Of a DNA stretch of 64,000 nucleotides, positions 57,069-64,000 are shown piece by piece. The number at the start of each line of letters is the position of its first letter. Positions within the stretch are counted from its first letter, which is position 1. Both the position numbers and the translations under genes were made by a program. This DNA comes from a bacterium (lineage in GTDB: Bacteria > Cyanobacteriota > Sericytochromatia > S15B-MN24 > UBA4093), in NCBI GenBank assembly GCA_017744355.1, contig JAGIBK010000001.1, positions 248,001-312,000 on the forward strand. The letters run 5' to 3'. The notes under the pieces are model-generated. The model searched no databases and was not told the DNA's origin. It saw only the letters and a list, made by a program, of their open reading frames with translations.

Positions 57069-58654
57069 TACGACCGCCTCCGGCGCCACCAGACCAGGCC
57101 ACCCGCGAAGAGCATCGCCGCGGGAGCGCCCGCCACCGTCGCGAGGAAGATGGTGCTCTGCTGCTGGCCGGTGAGGAACAGGGTCTTGGGCTCGTTGGTC
57201 TTGGGGGGGATCGAGACCAGGTTGTCCTGCTCGGCGAGCCAGTTGACGCCGTTCAGGAAGAAGTCACCGTTACCCGCGCCCGTGTAGTAGCCGTTGCCGG
57301 CGAACTGGGCGTTGCCGACCGCCAAGATGCGGGTGGGCTTGGTCGACGCCGAGGCGTCGAGGACGGCCGCCACCGCGAGCTTGAGCGGGCCCTTCTTGTC
57401 CACCGAGGGGTTGAACTCGGCGCTGCGGTCCTGGAGGTTGCGCTTGCCGAAGCTCATGTCGCTGGATTCGACCAGGCTGGTGAGCGTGACGCCGGTGGGC
57501 GCCTTCTCGGCCATGTCGAGCGAGCGAGCCGCCGGATAGATGGTCGGGCGCAGGCCCTGGGTGACGACGTGAGAGGGGTAGGTCTGGACGACCGGAGCGG
57601 CCGCGTCGCCGAAGAGGTTGGCGCGCGGATCGACCACCAGGTCCTTCTGGGGGGTGATGCCGTACTTGGCAAGCAGCCCTTCGAGGCCCGAGTCGGCGCC
57701 CGCGGTGAGCATGGCGTACAGCTTGCCGCCGCGCTTGACGAAGGCGTCGAGGGCGGCGAGCTCCTGGGGCATCAGGGGCTTCTGGGGACCGGCGACCACC
57801 AGCACGCTGGCGTCGTCGGGCACGACGTTCTTGGTCTCGAAGAGGCTGAGCTTCTGGACCTTGTAGTTCTGCTTCTCCAGCGCCTGCTTGGCCTGGCTCA
57901 GGCCGTCTTGCTGGAAGCCGTCGATGTCGGCCTCGCCGTGGCCCTGGAGGAAGTAGACGCTCATCGTCTCGGTCTGGGTGGCCTTGAGGATGGCCGCCGT
58001 CACGTCCTGCTCGCTGACGTTCTGGGCCTCGGTGAGCTTGGTGCCATTGTCGATGATCAGCACGTTGAAGCGCTGGGAGGCCGTCGGGTGCGACTGGAAG
58101 AATAGCTTCGCCTTGCCAGGCTCGCGGTCCGGGTCGATCATCTCGAGCTTGAGCTTGTCGGTCTGGTAGCCGTACTCGGCCATCAGGTCCTTGAGCTGGC
58201 GGCCCTGGGGGTCGCCCGCGCGGATGAAGGCCGTGAGCTTGAGCTCCTGCTTGAGGCCCTTGGCGATCTTCTTGGACTGCTCGGACAGGGAGAACTGCTG
58301 GTTGCTCGTCAGGTCGATCCGGTGGTGGATCCGGGTGCCGAACCAGTTGAGCACGCCGATGATCACGAGGATCGCGACGGTGGTGACGAGCGACTTGGTG
58401 CCGTTCTGGGTCGTGCGGTTCTTGGCGACATCCGCCAGGAAGTCCTTGTTCTGGACGATCGAGCCGATCACGAAGAGGGCGATACAGGCGAAGCCCGCGT
58501 AGCGCACGCCCTGGATCACGGCGAAGGGCACCGTCGGCACGTAGGAGGCGGCCAGGGCCCCTGCCAAGAGCAGGATGGCCAGCACGCCGATGACGGTGAT
58601 GGCGCGGTCGAGCGCCTTGTTCTTGGCGTCTTGGTTGGGAGTTTGAGTGGACAT
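57068..58654 (-). CDS. GldG-like ABC-associated protein
   Basis: 528 residues. Two N-terminal membrane helices (VIGVLAILLLAGALAASYV; GVRYAGFACIALFVIGSIV) and a third at about 100-118, then a large extracytoplasmic ABC-auxiliary domain (LQGHGEADIDGF, VLVVAGPQKPLMPQEL) and a C-terminal helix before WWRRRRS. This is the GldG/DUF7088 arrangement. In gliding bacteria GldFG supports motility; in others the system is of unknown cargo. Nearest genes are the permease and the ATPase. Confidence 0.88.
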   Translation of the reverse strand: MSTQTPNQDAKNKALDRAITVIGVLAILLLAGALAASYVPTVPFAVIQGVRYAGFACIALFVIGSIVQNKDFLADVAKNRTTQNGTKSLVTTVAILVIIGVLNWFGTRIHHRIDLTSNQQFSLSEQSKKIAKGLKQELKLTAFIRAGDPQGRQLKDLMAEYGYQTDKLKLEMIDPDREPGKAKLFFQSHPTASQRFNVLIIDNGTKLTEAQNVSEQDVTAAILKATQTETMSVYFLQGHGEADIDGFQQDGLSQAKQALEKQNYKVQKLSLFETKNVVPDDASVLVVAGPQKPLMPQELAALDAFVKRGGKLYAMLTAGADSGLEGLLAKYGITPQKDLVVDPRANLFGDAAAPVVQTYPSHVVTQGLRPTIYPAARSLDMAEKAPTGVTLTSLVESSDMSFGKRNLQDRSAEFNPSVDKKGPLKLAVAAVLDASASTKPTRILAVGNAQFAGNGYYTGAGNGDFFLNGVNWLAEQDNLVSIPPKTNEPKTLFLTGQQQSTIFLATVAGAPAAMLFAGGLVWWRRRRS

Positions 58655-58655
58655 G

Positions 58656-59366
58656 CTACCTCCAGCGATAGACCTCTACCGAGCGGATGCTCAGGAAGAG
58701 GCAGACCACGATGAAGGACCCGTAAAAGACCAGGTCGGTGGTGTCGATGATGCCGCGGCCGAGGTTCTGCTGGTGGCTGAGCACCGAAACGTACTCGAGC
58801 ACCGAGCCGAACTGCTGGCCGACCACGCTCGAAGAAGCGGGCAAGAGCCAGATGATCAGGCTGATGGCGAAGGTCGAGATGGCGGCGATGACCTGGTTGC
58901 TGGTCCACGACGAGGCCAAAAGGCCGACCGCCATGAACGAGGCCCCCAGGAGGAAGATGCCCAGGTACCCCGAGAGGATGGGCATCCAGTCGGGCTTGCC
59001 CACCCAGGCGAGGATCGCCGGGTAGATGAGGGTCAAGCCGAGCAGGAAGAGGAGGTACAGGCACACGGCCAGGTACTTACCGATCACGATGTCGCGATCG
59101 CGCACCGGCGCCGTCAGAAGCAGCTCGACCGTGCCCCGGGCGCGCTCTTCGGCCAGGAGCCGCATGGTGAGCGCGGGGGTGATGAGCAGGAACACGACGG
59201 CCAGGTTCTCGAACAGGCCGCGCATGCTGGCCTCGCGGGATCCGAAGAGGATCAAGGAGAACAGGTAGCCCGAAACGAGCAGGAAGAGGGCCCCGACCAC
59301 GTAGGCCAGGGGAGACACGAAGTACGAGCGCAGTTCGCGCCCGGCGATCGCCCAGATCTTACCCAT
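58656..59366 (-). CDS. GldF-like ABC-2 permease
   Basis: 236 residues, six membrane helices. AEERARGTVELLLTAPVRDRDI is the conserved ABC-2/GldF loop. The start overlaps the ATPase stop by eight bases (59359-59366). Its stop is one base from the GldG start, so ATPase, permease, GldG-like and DUF4340 genes form one minus-strand operon. Confidence 0.9.
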   Translation of the reverse strand: MGKIWAIAGRELRSYFVSPLAYVVGALFLLVSGYLFSLILFGSREASMRGLFENLAVVFLLITPALTMRLLAEERARGTVELLLTAPVRDRDIVIGKYLAVCLYLLFLLGLTLIYPAILAWVGKPDWMPILSGYLGIFLLGASFMAVGLLASSWTSNQVIAAISTFAISLIIWLLPASSSVVGQQFGSVLEYVSVLSHQQNLGRGIIDTTDLVFYGSFIVVCLFLSIRSVEVYRWR

Positions 59367-60330
59367 GGGTGGTTACTTCCTCCTTGTGGTCGGCGGCGGC
59401 GTCGGTGGTCGTCAGCTTGAGGAAGATCTCTTCGAGCGAGAGGCCGACGGCGCGCAGCTCCAGCAGGCCCCAGCCGGCACCCACGATCTCGGCGGCGACC
59501 CGCTCGCGCAGGTCCGCATCACCGGCGGTGTCGAGGGTGATCGAGAGCAGCTGCTCGCTGTGGAGCTTGGCGTCCGCGCTGGTGACCCCGTGCAGGCTGC
59601 TCAGGCGATCGAGCACTTCGGCCTTGGGACCGCGGACCTCGGCGTGGATCCGGCTGCCGCCCTTGAGCTGGGATTCGAGCGCTTCGGGAGCGCCCTCGGC
59701 CACGACCTTGCCGCCGTTGATAATGAGCACCCGGTGGCAGGTGTTCTGGACCTCGGGCAGGATGTGGGTGCTGAGGATGACCGTGTGGTCGTGGGCGAAG
59801 CCCTTGATCAGCTCGCGGATCTGGATGATCTGCTTGGGGTCGAGGCCGTTGGTCGGCTCGTCGAGGACGATGATCGCCGGGTCGTGGATCAGCGCCTGGG
59901 CGAGGCCCACGCGCTGCTGGAAGCCCTTGGACAGGTGGCCGATCTGCTTGTTGGGGACCTCGGTCAGCCAGCACTTGGCGATGGCCGTATCGACGGCGGC
60001 CTTGACCTTGGAGCCCTCGACGCCGCGCAGGCGGGCAACGAAGGCCAGGTAGTCCCTGACGCTCATCTCGGGGTAGACCGGCGGGTTCTCAGGCATGTAG
60101 CCCATGAGGGCCTTGGCCTTGAGGGGATCGGTCGCCATGTCGAAGCCCCCGATGGTGATCTTGCCGCTGGTCGGCGTCAAGTACCCGGTGAGCATCTTCA
60201 TGGTGGTCGACTTGCCGGCGCCGTTCGGCCCCAAGAAGCCCAGAATCTCGCCCTTCTTGACGTGGAACGAGACGTCCTGGACCACCGGGCGATCGGCATA
60301 CCGCTTGGTTAAGTTCTCGACGACAATCAT
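59359..60330 (-). CDS. GldA-like ABC transporter ATPase
   Basis: 323 residues. Walker A GPNGAGKSTT, signature LSKGFQQRVGLAQAL, Walker B IIVLDEPTNGLDP, switch His in LSTHIL. The C-terminal 90 residues form an accessory domain. ATG 60330 lies 11 bases after GGAGGA, rather far. It heads the operon; its promoter region 60331-60620 is shared with divergent kdp. Confidence 0.92.
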   Translation of the reverse strand: MIVVENLTKRYADRPVVQDVSFHVKKGEILGFLGPNGAGKSTTMKMLTGYLTPTSGKITIGGFDMATDPLKAKALMGYMPENPPVYPEMSVRDYLAFVARLRGVEGSKVKAAVDTAIAKCWLTEVPNKQIGHLSKGFQQRVGLAQALIHDPAIIVLDEPTNGLDPKQIIQIRELIKGFAHDHTVILSTHILPEVQNTCHRVLIINGGKVVAEGAPEALESQLKGGSRIHAEVRGPKAEVLDRLSSLHGVTSADAKLHSEQLLSITLDTAGDADLRERVAAEIVGAGWGLLELRAVGLSLEEIFLKLTTTDAAADHKEEVTTHG

Positions 60331-60625
60331 GTCGAAGGTGTTCCTCCATCGGTGCGTGGATCGGTGGGGCATGCTGGCCGCCTCCAAGAGACGGCAAGAA
60401 TGCTTGGACAAGGAAAACGGGCAAAAGTTCCCGTGCCCCGATCGCCCCTCTGCGAGGCTCGGCAGCCTATAAAAGCAACGGGGATGAGGCAGCGCCATCC
60501 TACCATAGTCGCCCAGGACCCGCCATCACACGGCAAGAGCAGCCGCTGGGGCGAGTCTGGCCTAGGGGGCTTCCGCCCTTAGCCCTGATGAGAGCCGACG
60601 GTGCGGGAAAAGGAGAAAACGCCTG
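60331..60625. promoter_or_regulatory. Divergent control region between the GldA-like and kdp operons
   Basis: This gap must hold the promoters of both operons. TATAAA is seen at 60468-60473 on the plus strand, without a convincing -35. A mismatched hairpin (GGCCTAGGGGGC with GCCCTTAGCC, around 60563-60588) lies before the first small kdp gene. I tested it against the cyclic di-AMP (ydaO) riboswitch from memory and see no match. Confidence 0.35.
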
Positions 60626-60739
60626 TTGATCCTTGGAAGCTTTGCTCTGGTCTTCGCCTTCTATGCGCTGTGTGATGGGTTCGTCACCTGGTGCGATCTG
60701 GTTGCGACCAAGCGCAAGGAAATGGAGGGCCATCACTGA
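60626..60739 (+). CDS. 37-residue membrane peptide at the head of the kdp operon
   Basis: Starts at TTG 60626, with AAAAGGAG ten bases upstream, and ends inside the kdpF start (TGATG). It begins MILGSFALVFAFYALCDGFV, one membrane helix, and has a basic tail (ATKRKEMEGHH). It is not a KdpF duplicate by sequence. It could be an extra small subunit or a leader peptide that controls translation of kdpF. Confidence 0.5.
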   Translation: MILGSFALVFAFYALCDGFVTWCDLVATKRKEMEGHH

Positions 60740-60825
60740 TGCCGGGCTCGCTCGTGATCCTGGTGCTCGCCGTGGCCGTCGGGATCTATCTGACCTACGT
60801 CATGCTCCATCCCGAATGCTTCTAG
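60739..60825 (+). CDS. kdpF: KdpF small subunit
   Basis: 28 residues: one membrane helix (SLVILVLAVAVGIYLTYVML) ending HPECF, which fits the KdpF pattern. It stabilises the KdpABC potassium pump. It overlaps the upstream peptide by one base and lies 19 bases before kdpA. Confidence 0.78.
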   Translation: MPGSLVILVLAVAVGIYLTYVMLHPECF

Positions 60826-60844
60826 CCGCAAGAGGGGCTTCAGC

Positions 60845-62566
60845 GTGACGTCCGCCTTCCTCATGCAGGTGGCTCTGGTCTTGATCGCGGCCCTGGCCGT
60901 CGCGTACCCGCTCGGTCTCTATCTGGCCGACGTTTTCGACCACAAGCCGACCAGGTTCGATTGGCTGTTCGCTCCCTTCGAGCGGGCCTTGCTGCGCCTG
61001 GTCGGCATCCGGGGCGAGGCGCCCGGCATGGATTGGCGGCAATACGCCGCGGCCATGCTCGTGACCAACTTCCTCATGGCGCTTCTCATCCTCCTCATCC
61101 TGCTCGCGCAAGGGGCGTTGCCCCTCAACCCCCTCAGGCTCTCCGGGATGGCACCCTTGCAGGCCTTCAACACGGCCGTGAGCTTCATTACCAATACCAA
61201 CTGGCAGAGCTACGGCGGCGAGGCAACTCTCAGCTACTTCAGCCAGATGGGCGCCATCACCTTCCCCATGTTCACCAGTGCCGCCACGGGCTTCGCCGTG
61301 GCGATCGCCTTCATCCGCGGCATCATCGGCCGCACCACCATGGGCAACTTCTACGAGGACATGGTCCTGGTCATCAGCCGCATCCTCTTGCCCCTCTCAC
61401 TTGTTGGGGCTCTCTTCCTGGTCTTCCAAGGGGTGCCGCAGACTCTCGCGCCCTCGGCCCAAGCCGTAGGTCCCCAAGGTATCGCTCAGACGATTCCGCG
61501 CGGGCCCGTGGCCTCGCTTGATGCCATCAAGCACCTGGGTACCAACGGGGGCGGCTACTACAACCAGAACTCGGCCCACCCGCTTGAGAACCCGACGCCT
61601 GCGAGCAATGTCCTGCAGCTCCTGTTCATGATGGCGCTGCCCATGGCCCTGGTTGTCGCCTTCGGCCAGATGCTCGGCAACCATAAGCAGGCCAGGGTCG
61701 TCTTCGGCGCCATGGGCGCCATGTTCCTCGTCTTCCTGTCCGTGGTCTCGTGGGCCGAGACGGCGGGCAACCCTATGCTCACGAGGCTGGGCCTCGATCA
61801 GGCTCCTAGCCTGCTGCAGGCGGGCGGCAACATGGAAGGCAAGGAGGTTCGCTTCGGTCAAGCCTTGAGCGCCCTGTTCGTTGCGGTTACCACCGCCTTC
61901 ACGACCGGCTCGGTCAACACCATGCACGACAGCCTGACCCCCATGGGCGGCTTCGTCCCGCTCGCCCAGATGATGCTCAACAACGTCTTCGGTGGCAAGG
62001 GCGTCGGCTTCATGAACTTCGTGCTCTACGGCATCCTCGCCGTCTTCCTCACGGGGCTGATGGTCGGCCGCACCCCCGAGTTCCTGGGCAAGAAAATCGA
62101 GCAGAAGGAGATCGTCCTGGCTGCGATCGCGCTGCTCGTCCACCCGTTCATCATCCTCGTGCCGGCGGCGATCGCGGTGATTGCGCCCTTCGGCCTCTCG
62201 TCGCTGGGTAACGCCGGCTACCACGGCCTGAGCGAGATTCTCTACGCCTACACCTCGGGGGCCGCCAACAACGGCTCGGCCTTCGCCGGCCTCAACGCCA
62301 ACACCCCCTGGTACAACCTCTCGATCGCCCTGGTGATGCTCTTCGGGCGCTACGTCAGCATCATCGCCCTGCTTGCGATCGCAGGCTCCTTGGCGAGCAA
62401 GCCTCACGTGCCCGAAGGCCCGGGCACCCTCCGGACCGACACGCCGCTCTTCGGGGCGATCTGGCTTGCGATCATCCTCATCGTCGGCGCGCTCACCTTC
62501 TTCCCCGTCGTGGCGCTGGGGCCCGTGGCCGAGCAGCTCGCCATGCGCGCGGGCAGGACCTTCTAG
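60845..62566 (+). CDS. kdpA: KdpA potassium-binding subunit
   Basis: 573 residues from GTG 60845, after AGAGGGG. All four filter loops of the pore are present: TNTNWQSYGGE, GTNGGGYYNQNSAHP, NTMHDSLTPMGG and NNGSAFAGL. It forms the channel-like part of the high-affinity, ATP-driven potassium importer KdpFABC, used when potassium is scarce. It is full length. Confidence 0.96.
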   Translation: MTSAFLMQVALVLIAALAVAYPLGLYLADVFDHKPTRFDWLFAPFERALLRLVGIRGEAPGMDWRQYAAAMLVTNFLMALLILLILLAQGALPLNPLRLSGMAPLQAFNTAVSFITNTNWQSYGGEATLSYFSQMGAITFPMFTSAATGFAVAIAFIRGIIGRTTMGNFYEDMVLVISRILLPLSLVGALFLVFQGVPQTLAPSAQAVGPQGIAQTIPRGPVASLDAIKHLGTNGGGYYNQNSAHPLENPTPASNVLQLLFMMALPMALVVAFGQMLGNHKQARVVFGAMGAMFLVFLSVVSWAETAGNPMLTRLGLDQAPSLLQAGGNMEGKEVRFGQALSALFVAVTTAFTTGSVNTMHDSLTPMGGFVPLAQMMLNNVFGGKGVGFMNFVLYGILAVFLTGLMVGRTPEFLGKKIEQKEIVLAAIALLVHPFIILVPAAIAVIAPFGLSSLGNAGYHGLSEILYAYTSGAANNGSAFAGLNANTPWYNLSIALVMLFGRYVSIIALLAIAGSLASKPHVPEGPGTLRTDTPLFGAIWLAIILIVGALTFFPVVALGPVAEQLAMRAGRTF

Positions 62567-62583
62567 GCTAAGGAGAGCCATCC

Positions 62584-64000
62584 ATGACGACTCCGCTGAC
62601 TTCCGAGCGCAAGACGCAAGCCCACACCCCGCGAGGCGAGCGGCGTCACACCCCCAAGGCCGAGACAAGCGGCCTCTACCAGCGCGCGATCCGCGACGCC
62701 TTCAAGAAGCTCGACCCTCGCGTCATGATGCGCAACCCGGTCATGTTCGTGGTGGAGCTCGGCACCGTCTTGACCTTCCTGCTCACGCTCAAGCCGGACC
62801 TGTTCGGTCCGAGCAAGGTGAGTGCCGCCTACAACGGCGCCATCGCTTTGATTCTCTTTCTCACGGTGCTCTTTGCGAACTTCGCAGAGGCGGTGGCCGA
62901 GGGTCGGGGCAAGGCCCAGGCCGATAGCCTCAAGAAGACCAAGGGCGACACCGTCGCCCACCGCCGCCAGCCCGACGGCAGCTACCAAGACGTCAGCTCC
63001 ACCCAGCTCAAGAAGGGCGACGTGGTCCGGGTCGAGCGCGGTGAGATGATGCCCGGCGACGGCGAGGTCATCGAGGGGGTCGCCACCGTCGATGAATCGG
63101 CCATCACCGGCGAGTCGGCCCCCGTGCTCAAGGAGCCCGGCACCGACATCGCAAGCTCGGTCATCGGCGGCACCAAGGTCGTCTCGGACTGGCTCGTGAT
63201 TCGCATCTCGGCGGACCCCGGCGAGAGCTTCCTCGACAAGATGATCGCCCTGGTCGAAGGGGCCGCCCGCCAGAAGACCCCCAACGAGATCGCCCTCACG
63301 GTGCTGCTCGCGGTCCTCACCCTCATCTTCTTGATGGTCACCGTCACCCTCGCCCCCTTCGGCCTCTACTCCAAGAGCCCGGTGGACGTGGCGACCCTGA
63401 TCGCTCTCTTGGTCTGCCTCATTCCGACCACCATCGGCGGCCTGCTCTCGGCCATCGGCATCGCCGGCATGGACCGGGTGGCCCAGTTCAACGTGATCGC
63501 CATGTCGGGCAAGGCCGTCGAGGCAGCGGGCGACATCGACACCCTCATCCTCGACAAGACCGGCACCATCACCTACGGCAACCGAATGGCGGCCGAGTTC
63601 CTGCCGGTGGGGAACCGCCCCCTCGAAGACCTGGCCGAGGCGGCCATGGCGAGCTCGTGGCTCGATACGACCCCCGAGGGCCGCTCGATCGTAGCCCTTG
63701 CGGTACGGCTCGGCGTCAAGGAGCGTCCCGAGTGGGATCAGGGCGAGGGGCTCGATTTCTCGGCCGAGACCCGTATGAGCGGCATCGACCTGCCGGGATT
63801 ATCCATTCGCAAAGGCGCAACCGATGCTATCAAGCGCTACGTAGCCGAGCGCGACGGCAAGGCGCCGGCCGAGCTCGACCTCGCGGTCCGTAAGGTCGCC
63901 GAACTCGGCGGCACGCCGCTTTCGGTCGTCGTGGGCCACGAGGTCTACGGGGTGGTCTACCTCAAGGACACCATCAAGCCGGGCATGCGAGAGCGCTTCG
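62584..64000 (+). CDS. kdpB: KdpB P-type ATPase, 5' part (cut by window end)
   Basis: ATG 62584 follows TAAGGAGAG, 17 bases after kdpA. 472 codons are visible of about 690 expected. TGES (AITGESAPV), the phosphorylation motif DKTGTI and the helices of the P-type fold are present; the C-terminal hinge and the later helices lie beyond the window. KdpB hydrolyses ATP to drive potassium through KdpA. The Ser in TGES is the residue phosphorylated to inhibit KdpB in E. coli. kdpC and kdpDE are expected downstream. Confidence 0.95.
   Translation, partial: MTTPLTSERKTQAHTPRGERRHTPKAETSGLYQRAIRDAFKKLDPRVMMRNPVMFVVELGTVLTFLLTLKPDLFGPSKVSAAYNGAIALILFLTVLFANFAEAVAEGRGKAQADSLKKTKGDTVAHRRQPDGSYQDVSSTQLKKGDVVRVERGEMMPGDGEVIEGVATVDESAITGESAPVLKEPGTDIASSVIGGTKVVSDWLVIRISADPGESFLDKMIALVEGAARQKTPNEIALTVLLAVLTLIFLMVTVTLAPFGLYSKSPVDVATLIALLVCLIPTTIGGLLSAIGIAGMDRVAQFNVIAMSGKAVEAAGDIDTLILDKTGTITYGNRMAAEFLPVGNRPLEDLAEAAMASSWLDTTPEGRSIVALAVRLGVKERPEWDQGEGLDFSAETRMSGIDLPGLSIRKGATDAIKRYVAERDGKAPAELDLAVRKVAELGGTPLSVVVGHEVYGVVYLKDTIKPGMRERF

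Noticed and set aside
60588-60615. Hammerhead ribozyme core (CTGATGAG ... GAAA) before kdp
   Set aside because: Stem II between CTGATGA and GAAA does not pair properly and the base before GAAA is G rather than the needed C; no cleavage-site stem is seen.
60331-60625. Cyclic di-AMP (ydaO) riboswitch in front of kdp
   Set aside because: None of the conserved ydaO blocks that I can recall is present.
1-64000. tRNA, rRNA, insertion sequences, prophage or integrative element
   Set aside because: I looked for tRNA T-arm sequences, transposase motifs and terminal repeats and found none that I can support; flanks of the peptide locus carry no direct repeats or integrase that would show recent transfer.

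Overview
This window is about 64 kb of compact, visibly GC-rich bacterial chromosome. Most coding regions end in G or C at third positions, AGGAGG-type ribosome binding sites precede most starts, and GTG/TTG starts occur. I see no rRNA, tRNA, insertion sequence, integrase, phage gene or CRISPR array. The gene content suggests a free-living heterotroph: isocitrate dehydrogenase, a type II NADH dehydrogenase, many lipoproteins, HEAT-, TPR- and LysM-domain proteins, KdpFABC and TrkA-type potassium genes, and a diguanylate cyclase. The phylum cannot be fixed from the sequence. A deep-branching lineage rich in unassigned small proteins is only a guess.

Layout. 1-8 kb holds a beta-propeller surface protein and lipoprotein, three small unknown proteins in a row, isocitrate dehydrogenase, endonuclease V, an AI-2E family permease and a YiiX-type amidase lipoprotein. 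8-20 kb holds a Tim44-like protein, a PspC protein, the TldD/TldE protease pair, an RluD-type pseudouridine synthase, a duplicated HEAT-repeat protein, Xaa-Pro aminopeptidase, a CoA-type Nudix hydrolase and a GGDEF protein. 20-32 kb holds a SEC-C protein, a C45-like hydrolase, a VWD-domain protein, two overlapping 6-pyruvoyl-tetrahydropterin-synthase-like genes fused into an operon with a short-chain reductase, a type III polyketide synthase with a LuxR-like regulator, a histidine kinase, and two flavoprotein dehydrogenases. 32.8-35.8 kb is a TrkA-N / TrkA / APC-permease operon.

35.8-40 kb is the most striking part. All genes there lie on the minus strand: a CPBP membrane protease, an ABC ATPase and its permease, an SdpR-like repressor, an SdpI-like immunity protein, and a 114-residue peptide precursor with a nitrile-hydratase-like (NHLP) leader, a double-glycine site and a cysteine-free cationic 30-residue tail. 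A sigma70-like promoter overlapped by a perfect 14-bp palindrome precedes the protease gene. I read this as a candidate undescribed peptide production, export and self-immunity locus. No modifying enzyme or leader peptidase is visible beside it; TldD/TldE, 24 kb away, is one possible processor.

40-64 kb holds a second HEAT protein, a radical SAM enzyme, DUF2203, QueG with HEAT repeats, a 910-residue tandem fusion of two tyrosine-phenol-lyase/tryptophanase-type domains divergent from a FabG-like reductase, an M20 amidohydrolase, a ferredoxin, a sugar operon (aldose-epimerase-like, nagA, galK), a TPR protein, a LysM/alanine-rich protein with a pretoxin-like middle, a GldA/GldF/GldG-like ABC system and the start of kdpFAB, cut by the window end inside kdpB.

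Genes are tightly packed. Several pairs overlap by ATGA, convergent genes often overlap at their 3' ends, and perfect GC hairpins between convergent genes probably stop transcription in both directions. A recurring GCTATAATG-like -10 element precedes many transcription units.
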